The translations under genes and the position numbers were made by a program. The notes below the pieces were generated by a model. It was not told the origin of the DNA. It searched no databases and saw only the letters and a program-made list of their open reading frames with translations. Shown in pieces: positions 40,676 through 46,170 of a DNA stretch of 46,170 nt. Origin of the DNA: Deltaproteobacteria bacterium. Its GTDB lineage: Bacteria; Desulfobacterota; DSM-4660; Desulfatiglandales; Desulfatiglandaceae. The stretch spans positions 1 through 46,170 of the forward strand of contig JAFDIS010000018.1 in NCBI GenBank assembly GCA_019307945.1, written 5' to 3'. How positions within the stretch are numbered: the stretch's first letter is position 1; each line of letters starts with the position of its first letter.

Positions 40676-42406
40676 TTAGTTTCCAAACTCACCAGCAAAG
40701 TACATCAGATCATCCAGATCCACGTCGCAATCGTGGTCCAGATTTGCAAGACAAGTATCCTGAATCTCGCTGACAAACCAGGTACACGTTCTCCCTTCCA
40801 GGGTAAAGGTCCACCTAAAACCAGGACCCAGCGGAAAATAGTCACCTGAATTACTCGCTATATTTCCATATGAGTCAAGCCCACCCACATATTTAGTTTC
40901 TGTTGTTCCATCTGCGGCTTTTTCGGTTATTATGAGTTTTACTGGTCCAACACCCGGCGCAAACCACCTTTCATATTTTACGGGGTAAGGCTGCCCGGAG
41001 GTATAGCCACCTGGATAAGAAAGATTCTCTACCACCTTGACGCAGTTCTCAAAGGATCCTGCCGGCACATTTACTGTTTCGCTGCGGCTGACAACCCGGG
41101 CAATGGAGTTAACTGTGTAGCCGGCCGACTCGCCACTGGAAGACCATTCATCCCCGGGTTCAGGAGGAAAAAATCTAAGAGGCGGAGAATGGGTGGCAAA
41201 TGGCAATATTACATCAACGCCAGAATAGGCCCCTCCCCCATCTCCTGCTACGCTAAATCCTTCATACCACAGTTCACCATTGCCATCCTCACACAATTGT
41301 TTTCCGAAGGTAATACTCCCATTGGCATTCCCCACAACCTCTATTTTATATGTGGCATTGCAATTGGATGACCCGAAGTTAGACACAAAATAACTTACAA
41401 AATGTGCCAGATCAGCCCCATCGACGTCCCTGTCCTGGTCAACATCAGAGTTATATACAGTCACACAGGATGGTGGGTTGTATCCTATACCTGCAAGATT
41501 GTAGTATTGCCTTGCTTTTTCCCAATATAAGGTGGCTGTAGGGCAGTCGCCTTTGAAATTCGCTGCATCTCCAGCTTGACGGAAGCAATCTCCTGTTCTT
41601 TGATAGTCTGGTGCATCAATAAAATTCTCAGCCGCCACAACATAATAGCTTATCGCGGCATCCCAATTTTTAGATGCAGAAGCAGCGTTGCCGGCCCAAG
41701 CATAAGCGTCTCCTGCTTTCCAATAATCAGACACGAGGAGATAGTTATCGCCTGATGTTTCGTAATTCGTCATGCTTTCATCGTACTTGCCTGTGGCATA
41801 TGCCGCCTGACCTGCATGGTAATGCGCCTCGGCCTTTCTTTGAGAGTCTGACGTCATATCAGCATACGTTACCTCTAATTGGTAATACTCATATGCTTGG
41901 TCATAGCTCCCCAGCTCATAGGCCACGTTACCTGCCCAGCCATAGGAGTCAGAAGCCCGCCAGTAATCAGGCACTTCTGAATAGTATTCACCTGCAGTTG
42001 AATATTCCGTTTTACTCTCTTCGTATCTCCCTGTGGCATAAGCTGCTTGTCCAAGATGATAATATCCTATCGCTTTTCTTTCAAAATCCGTGGTTAGATT
42101 CGCATAATTTACCTCTTGCTGATAGTAAAGGTATGCCTGTTCGTAGTTTCCTTGTTCAAAGGCCACATTGCCTGCCCGGCCATAGGAGTCAGAAGCCCGC
42201 CAGTAATCAGGAGGGTTAAGGCTTGAGTAGCATTCTGCCGCCTCCACATAACTTTTAGAAGCGTACAGGTCATCACACTCGTCACTGGAGGGACCATCCG
42301 CCCACAAAATAGCGTTGCCGACAGTCATGAATGAACTAAACAAACCAAAGAGGGTCCACAGCCAAAAAGCCCGTATTTTTCCTTTAATAAAGGTTGTAAT
42401 TAGCAT
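40676..42406 (-). CDS. Exported TPR protein with dockerin-like calcium-binding repeats
   Basis: This 576-residue protein has a signal segment at 10-36 (FWLWTLFGLFSSFMTVGNAI). TPR-like helical repeats fill about 66-305, including an 80-residue tandem duplication. A first dockerin-type calcium loop follows (DVDQDRDVDGADLAHF, 321-336), then an all-beta region (350-550) and a second loop at the very end (NLDHDCDVDLDDLMYFAGEF). The calcium loops resemble single F-hands of dockerin type I, which in other bacteria bind cohesins or act as C-terminal sorting/anchoring signals. The role here is unknown. GGAGGGAATAAA precedes the ATG, 18 bases after the upstream dockerin gene. The sequence is AT-richer than flanking genes. 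Confidence 0.75.
   Translation of the reverse strand: MLITTFIKGKIRAFWLWTLFGLFSSFMTVGNAILWADGPSSDECDDLYASKSYVEAAECYSSLNPPDYWRASDSYGRAGNVAFEQGNYEQAYLYYQQEVNYANLTTDFERKAIGYYHLGQAAYATGRYEESKTEYSTAGEYYSEVPDYWRASDSYGWAGNVAYELGSYDQAYEYYQLEVTYADMTSDSQRKAEAHYHAGQAAYATGKYDESMTNYETSGDNYLLVSDYWKAGDAYAWAGNAASASKNWDAAISYYVVAAENFIDAPDYQRTGDCFRQAGDAANFKGDCPTATLYWEKARQYYNLAGIGYNPPSCVTVYNSDVDQDRDVDGADLAHFVSYFVSNFGSSNCNATYKIEVVGNANGSITFGKQLCEDGNGELWYEGFSVAGDGGGAYSGVDVILPFATHSPPLRFFPPEPGDEWSSSGESAGYTVNSIARVVSRSETVNVPAGSFENCVKVVENLSYPGGYTSGQPYPVKYERWFAPGVGPVKLIITEKAADGTTETKYVGGLDSYGNIASNSGDYFPLGPGFRWTFTLEGRTCTWFVSEIQDTCLANLDHDCDVDLDDLMYFAGEFGN
41729..42208 (-). repeat. 240-bp tandem duplication inside the TPR-dockerin gene
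   Basis: Residues 67-146 and 147-226 of the encoded protein are strongly similar (both begin DYWRASDSYG, both contain GQAAYATG), matching two 240-base DNA units at 42208-41969 and 41968-41729. Two shorter, more diverged units follow (DYWKAGDAYAWAGN and DYQRTGDCFRQAGD). This is a recent internal duplication of a pair of TPR units. Confidence 0.85.
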
Positions 42407-42424
42407 TTTATTCCCTCCAATCTC

Positions 42425-43804
42425 TTATTGCCCAAACTCATTTCCGAAAATCTCAAGGTCCTGTTCATCAATCACCCCGTCTTGATGAAGATCGCAGGCG
42501 GGGTTAAACCCGGCATCTCCTGTGCTGCTGCCGAAGCCCGCTGCAAAAGCGGTCAAATCCTTCCCATCACAATCCTTATCCCCATCGAAGTCTCCTGCCA
42601 ATTGTGGCCCTATTACTCCTTGATAACGTCCAAAGTAAACCGAGCAGATCCGGACGAAAACCAGACACGGTTCTCCGTCCTTGTTCACGGCAAGAGCGCA
42701 ATGATAGAGTGTTTCATCAACCCCTTCGTCCACCGTCTCAACGTCCCACCCGGAACCAAGATCTTTAGCGAAACGGATGGCACTATACACGTGGTCGGCG
42801 CCGGTGCCTGGATCACTAAAAACCCTTTCAAGTGTATAAACCACGTAAGCATCGTTCCATTTGCCAAACGCAGGACAGGGGTGGTATATCCCGCTGTCGC
42901 TCGAATGGTCAATAGGGGAAATATTCCATGAGTGACCATCAAAACGAGCGATTTCAACAGTGTCGTCGTGCGTGCCCCCAAACCCACGGTACACAACATA
43001 GCTCAAGGCAGGAAGCCCATTTTGATTTAGCGCTATCGAGGGGTTACGGAGGGAGAAATCTTCCCCAGACTGCCTCACGCTTTGAAATATCCACGGGTCA
43101 CCACCAGCCTGGCCTGATTTCGCCAGGATCAGTTCCGTTCCAAAATGGCCGTCGTAATAAGAACTCAGGTAGCCCACAAGAATATGTCCCTCTCGATCTA
43201 TTGCCAGTGTAGGTGCTCCTATGATGTCAGACGTCAGGGAAACATGAGACCAAGTTCCGTCCTTGCGAATTGCTACCCGGAGTTCTTTAGACAAGGGATC
43301 CCCGGTCACGTAAGCAATGACGGGGTTTCCCTGGGAGGTGTACCCAAGGGACGTTGTGGTCTCTGCTCCAGACCAGTCTGGGACGACAGCCTCTTTTGTG
43401 AAATTAAGTCCCGTCCCTTCAGCCAGGCAAATTTCTCCACTTAATTGATCATCAGCATTCTCTAAGCAATAGGAGAGGCCCCAGATCCCGGTTGGGCTTA
43501 AGGCAAGGGAGGGTGCGGGCATACCGGCGTAAGCCATTGAGGAGGGAAACGTATCAATGTTAACAAGTTCCCATGCCGATTCTCCTCTGCGGGCCAATCG
43601 TAGTATCCCAGTGGAGCCACTGAATGACCTTTCGGGGTAAGCGATGATGGGTTTGCCGTCCTGATCAAATATCAGCGGGCCACCTCCACAGACATTCATT
43701 TCCTGGACCAGCTCCGCCTCCCAGTTGGGGGAAAGGTCGGCCCACGACCAACATGGCCCCCCTAAGGCTAGGCCAATACCCAAAGCAAACAGAGCCAATT
43801 TCAT
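42425..43804 (-). CDS. Exported beta-rich repeat protein with C-terminal dockerin-like domain
   Basis: This 459-residue protein has a signal peptide MKLALFALGIGLALGGPCWSWA. The body (30-400) is built from repeating short beta-strand blocks around PSLALSPTGIWGLSY, GNPVIAYVTGD, PTLAIDREGHILVGYLS, PSIALNQNGLPALSYVVY and CALAVNKDGEPCLVFV. These resemble blades of a beta-propeller. The last 58 residues hold two calcium loops (GDFDGDKDCDGKDLTAF and CDLHQDGVIDEQDLEIF), a complete dockerin-type pair. I start it at ATG 43804, with AAGGA upstream, because the signal peptide begins there. The open frame reaches back to 44050 through a GAF-like fragment. Confidence 0.78.
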   Translation of the reverse strand: MKLALFALGIGLALGGPCWSWADLSPNWEAELVQEMNVCGGGPLIFDQDGKPIIAYPERSFSGSTGILRLARRGESAWELVNIDTFPSSMAYAGMPAPSLALSPTGIWGLSYCLENADDQLSGEICLAEGTGLNFTKEAVVPDWSGAETTTSLGYTSQGNPVIAYVTGDPLSKELRVAIRKDGTWSHVSLTSDIIGAPTLAIDREGHILVGYLSSYYDGHFGTELILAKSGQAGGDPWIFQSVRQSGEDFSLRNPSIALNQNGLPALSYVVYRGFGGTHDDTVEIARFDGHSWNISPIDHSSDSGIYHPCPAFGKWNDAYVVYTLERVFSDPGTGADHVYSAIRFAKDLGSGWDVETVDEGVDETLYHCALAVNKDGEPCLVFVRICSVYFGRYQGVIGPQLAGDFDGDKDCDGKDLTAFAAGFGSSTGDAGFNPACDLHQDGVIDEQDLEIFGNEFGQ

Positions 43805-44050
43805 GCTAACGATCCTTTGAATGGGGATAACAAATATTGCCATAACCATCTCGACATTCAGCGCTAATTCAGGAGGAAGACCATATCCTGAATAAGTGCA
43901 AACAACGTTTTTTTGTTGGGTCAGACGATTGTAAAGAGCGCAAGCGCCTCCAATCAGTTCAGCGGCATGCTGGACAATTATATGGATGTTTTTTCCCGGG
44001 TCAGGGGTGAGTCTGTAAAGAAGTGAAGATAACCCTGCAATGGTCTTCAT
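43805..44050 (-). pseudogene. GAF-domain fragment fused in frame upstream of the dockerin gene
   Basis: Up to 82 codons from ATG 44050 read in frame into the dockerin gene. They contain IIVQHAAELIGGACALYNRL and VVCTYSGYGLPPELAL, which look like the start of a GAF domain from sensor histidine kinases. The rest of GAF and any kinase are missing, and the segment ends in an unrelated linker. It is best explained as the leftover 5' end of a sensor kinase gene after a deletion or insertion. An alternative is that the whole 541-residue chain is one protein, but an internal signal peptide at residue 83 argues against this. Confidence 0.6.
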
Positions 44051-44663
44051 TGGCAGCCCTCTACTGGCGATGATTCAAAATTCATGGTCCCGTAGGAACG
44101 ATAATGCAACTAAGGGCCTAAACCAAATGATTACGAAATACCTAGCACTTCAGAGATAAAATGTCAAACAGGCCAAGCAAAGCCTCAAACAAACCGTTAG
44201 TGCGAAGCTCTGTTGTTCCTCCCCCGGTTTTGCAGGATTCAAGAGTGCCGGATCAAGCCTGTTATTGGAGGATAATTTCTGATTTCAATCGGTTATAACA
44301 TGTGCAGCGACCGTACAGCCCTGTTCTGTTCCTCTGATTCATCACCCCCAACAATGTACCTTTCCCCTATAAATTGCCCTTCCAGGTTAGGTGGTGGAAC
44401 CCTCCGGCATAGGCGCCGTCTCTTTCCAGAGCCCTGGGCATCTGAAAATGCCTACCGCGCGCTAGCGATCTGAGAGGAAGGTCAAGAGAAACCGTCCGAT
44501 GGGTTGAGCGCCTCCGAACACCGTTTTTGGCCGTTTTTAAACGGGTCCTCCAGAGGAATCATTTTCGGTAACAGACCAACGTTGTTTTAATGTTATTTCA
44601 AATTGTTAGCATATTATTTTCGAATATTTCACGCGGACAAGAACCATAATTTGTAAATATACC
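44051..44663. other. Long AT-rich non-coding stretch
   Basis: No convincing gene is visible in these 613 bases on either strand; all frames are short or lack a ribosome site. A tight inverted repeat CCGTTT-TT-AAACGG occurs at 44531-44544. The stretch separates the GAF fragment from the carboxyltransferase promoter and may be eroded sequence. Confidence 0.5.
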
Positions 44664-44690
44664 TTGACAAATATTTCTCCGATTTATAAG
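44664..44690 (+). promoter_or_regulatory. Candidate promoter for the carboxyltransferase gene
   Basis: A perfect TTGACA (44664-44669) is followed after 15 bases by TATAAG (44685-44690), 33 bases before the original ATG at 44723. The spacer is shorter than the usual 17. Confidence 0.5.
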
Positions 44691-44722
44691 TAAATAATGA
44701 CATATAGGAAAAGGAGACCACC

Positions 44723-44827
44723 ATGAACTGGAAGCCTGAGGTCGACGAGATAGTCCGCCGCAAAGAGATGGCTGAAAGGATGGGGGAGCCGATGCGGTGG
44801 AGCGGCATATCAGGGCCGGCAAGCTAA
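44723..44827 (+). pseudogene. Displaced N-terminus of the carboxyltransferase gene
   Basis: AAAAGGAGACCACC and ATG 44723 begin a frame reading MNWKPEVDEIVRRKEMAERM, a typical start for this carboxyltransferase family, but it stops at 44825-44827. The rest of the gene continues in another frame. Adding one G to the five-G run at 44782-44786 would join the two as AERMGGADAVERHIRAGKL, which fits the family. A single-base slip in this homopolymer, real or a sequencing error, is the simplest explanation. Confidence 0.75.
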
Positions 44828-46140
44828 CGGTTCGCCAGAGAATAGACAAGATCCTGGATCAAGGAAGTTTTAGGGAAATCGGCGCGTTGACCGGTGCAGA
44901 GAAGTACGACGAACATGGCAATTTGATCGAATTTACCCCTGCTAACGTAGTCATCGGATCAGGACGTGTAGATGGTAGAGTCGTGGTCATATCTGCAGAA
45001 GATTTTACCGTGCGCGGCGGTTCTTCCGAGGCCACCATCTCCGATAAATGGATCTGGGCGGAAACGCTGGCCCTGGAGATGCGAATGCCCCTGATACGCC
45101 TGGTGGATACAGCAGGGGGCATTATCAAATTATTGGAAAAGATGGGTGCGACCAAGCTGCCGGGATACAAAGACTGGGACCTGGCAAATGTCCTCGGCAT
45201 AGTGCCTGTCGCAAGTGCTGCATTGGGCTCCGTAGCCGGCCTGGGAGCCGCAAGGGTGGTTGCTTCACATTTCTCGGTCATGGTGAAGGAAACCAGCCAG
45301 GTCTTTGCAGCCGGGCCTCCCGTGGTCTTACGGGCCACCGGGGAAGAATTGAGTAAGGAACAATTGGGGGGCTACAGGATTCACGCCCGTGGAAGCGGTG
45401 TGGTAGACAACGAAGCCCACAATGAAGAAGATGCCTTTCAGCAGATCAGACGCTTCTTTTCCTATTTACCTTCCAGCGTGTACCAGGTCCCACCACACCA
45501 ACCCAGTGACGACGATCCCAACAGGCGAGAAGAAGCCCTCCTTTCCATTGTGCCGCGTAACAGGAAAAGGACTTATGATCCCAGGAAATTGCTGGACCTT
45601 GTTTTTGATCCAGGCACCCTTTTTGAGATCGGTCGCCACCAGGGCCCTTCAGTAGTCTCCATGCTGGCCGGGCTGAACGGCTATCCCGTGGGGATTATGA
45701 TCAATGACACTCGATTTTTTGGTGGGGGGATGGATGCCAGGGCCGCCGAAAAGACCGTTCGTTTCGTAGACATGTGTGACACATTTCATTTGCCCATCGT
45801 CAACTTCGTGGATCAACCGGGGGTTATCGTAGGCCAGGCCGCGGAAAAGGCCGACACCATCCGGTCAGCGGTACGGGCGTTACAAGCCATCGCGCAGAGC
45901 AGGGTGCCATGGCTCGCAATGATTCTCCGAAGGGCATTCGGCGTAGCAGGCTCTTATTACGGCCGTCAGCATGATCTTAACCTGCGCTACGCGTGGCCTT
46001 CGGGAGTCTGGGGCTCCCTGCCCATCGAAGGTGGCGTCGAGGCCGCCTATAAAAGAGAACCCAAATTGAGCGTTTCAAATTTTGATGAGGAACTGTTCCT
46101 CATTGTTTTTAGGGAGATCGCTTGCAATGAGGCTGTCTGA
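44797..46140 (+). CDS. Acyl-CoA carboxylase carboxyltransferase (beta) subunit, frameshifted at its start
   Basis: From GTG 44797 the reading frame gives 447 residues of a biotin-dependent carboxyltransferase (propionyl/methylmalonyl-CoA carboxylase or decarboxylase type). Both crotonase-fold halves are present. The N-terminal half has VVVISAEDFTVRGGSSEATI, RLVDTAGGIIKL and QVFAAGPPVVLRATGEELS. The C-terminal half has FFGGGMDARAAEKTVRFVDM, FVDQPGVIVGQAAE and GVWGSLPIEGGVEAAYKRE. The true start is probably ATG 44723 with a restored G run. The C-terminus is short: family members usually run on about 40 more residues after GGVEAAY, and here it ends at ACNEAV. The protein may or may not be functional. 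The biotin carrier is not in the window. Confidence 0.85.
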   Translation: MERHIRAGKLTVRQRIDKILDQGSFREIGALTGAEKYDEHGNLIEFTPANVVIGSGRVDGRVVVISAEDFTVRGGSSEATISDKWIWAETLALEMRMPLIRLVDTAGGIIKLLEKMGATKLPGYKDWDLANVLGIVPVASAALGSVAGLGAARVVASHFSVMVKETSQVFAAGPPVVLRATGEELSKEQLGGYRIHARGSGVVDNEAHNEEDAFQQIRRFFSYLPSSVYQVPPHQPSDDDPNRREEALLSIVPRNRKRTYDPRKLLDLVFDPGTLFEIGRHQGPSVVSMLAGLNGYPVGIMINDTRFFGGGMDARAAEKTVRFVDMCDTFHLPIVNFVDQPGVIVGQAAEKADTIRSAVRALQAIAQSRVPWLAMILRRAFGVAGSYYGRQHDLNLRYAWPSGVWGSLPIEGGVEAAYKREPKLSVSNFDEELFLIVFREIACNEAV

Positions 46141-46170
46141 ATCACCACCCAACGGGGTTCGCCCAAGCGG

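Overview
The window looks like a GC-rich chromosome segment of a Gram-negative anaerobe, most likely a member of the Desulfobacterota (former Deltaproteobacteria). The evidence is the gene order, which runs lysS, lolC/E, lolD, bamA, ompH, lpxD, fabZ, lpxA, lpxI, a Gfo/Idh oxidoreductase, lpxB and an NtrC-family regulator. Supporting signs are LpxI in place of LpxH, an archaeal-type thymidylate synthase, cysteine-rich iron-sulfur proteins and a TRAP transporter next to acyl-CoA enzymes. This placement is inferred from gene content only.

Region 1 (1-17.1 kb) is mixed housekeeping and signalling. It starts with a 9-bp G-rich minisatellite. Next come an RsmG-SpoU fusion rRNA/tRNA methylase, a RluA-type pseudouridine synthase, a CsgG-like lipoprotein, a PilZ protein, a winged-helix/4Fe-4S protein and a hybrid histidine kinase, followed by a broken histidine kinase remnant. 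After these come a lipoprotein, a half-size permease, phosphoglycolate phosphatase, thymidylate synthase, rlmN, hisI-hisG, a class I aminotransferase and engB. Between 10.2 and 10.32 kb lies a possible small structured RNA with its own promoter and terminator.

Region 2 (17.1-30.9 kb, all minus strand) is one long outer-membrane biogenesis cluster. It covers lipid A synthesis (LpxA, LpxD, LpxI, LpxB), the FabZ dehydratase, outer-membrane protein assembly (BamA, Skp/OmpH) and lipoprotein release (LolCE, LolD). It is headed by lysS and ends in a sigma54-type response regulator. Most junctions are short or overlapping, so much of it is probably co-transcribed from a candidate promoter near 30.9 kb. 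The wider gaps, for example lpxA-lpxI, may hold extra signals.

Region 3 (31-40.4 kb) is carbon metabolism. A 3-hydroxyacyl-CoA dehydrogenase, a ferredoxin-nitroreductase fusion and a cupin form one minus-strand group. A DctPQM TRAP transporter forms another, with a long hairpin between dctP and dctQ. Acetoacetyl-CoA synthetase is divergent from the transporter and is followed by two unrecognised proteins. Together they suggest uptake of an organic acid and activation and oxidation through CoA thioesters.

Region 4 (40.4-46.2 kb) is visibly more AT-rich and looks acquired. It has a 51-bp tandem repeat whose stem arms covary, two exported proteins with dockerin-like calcium-binding repeats, a GAF-domain fragment and a long non-coding stretch. 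It ends with an acyl-CoA carboxylase carboxyltransferase gene broken near its start by a one-base slip in a G run.
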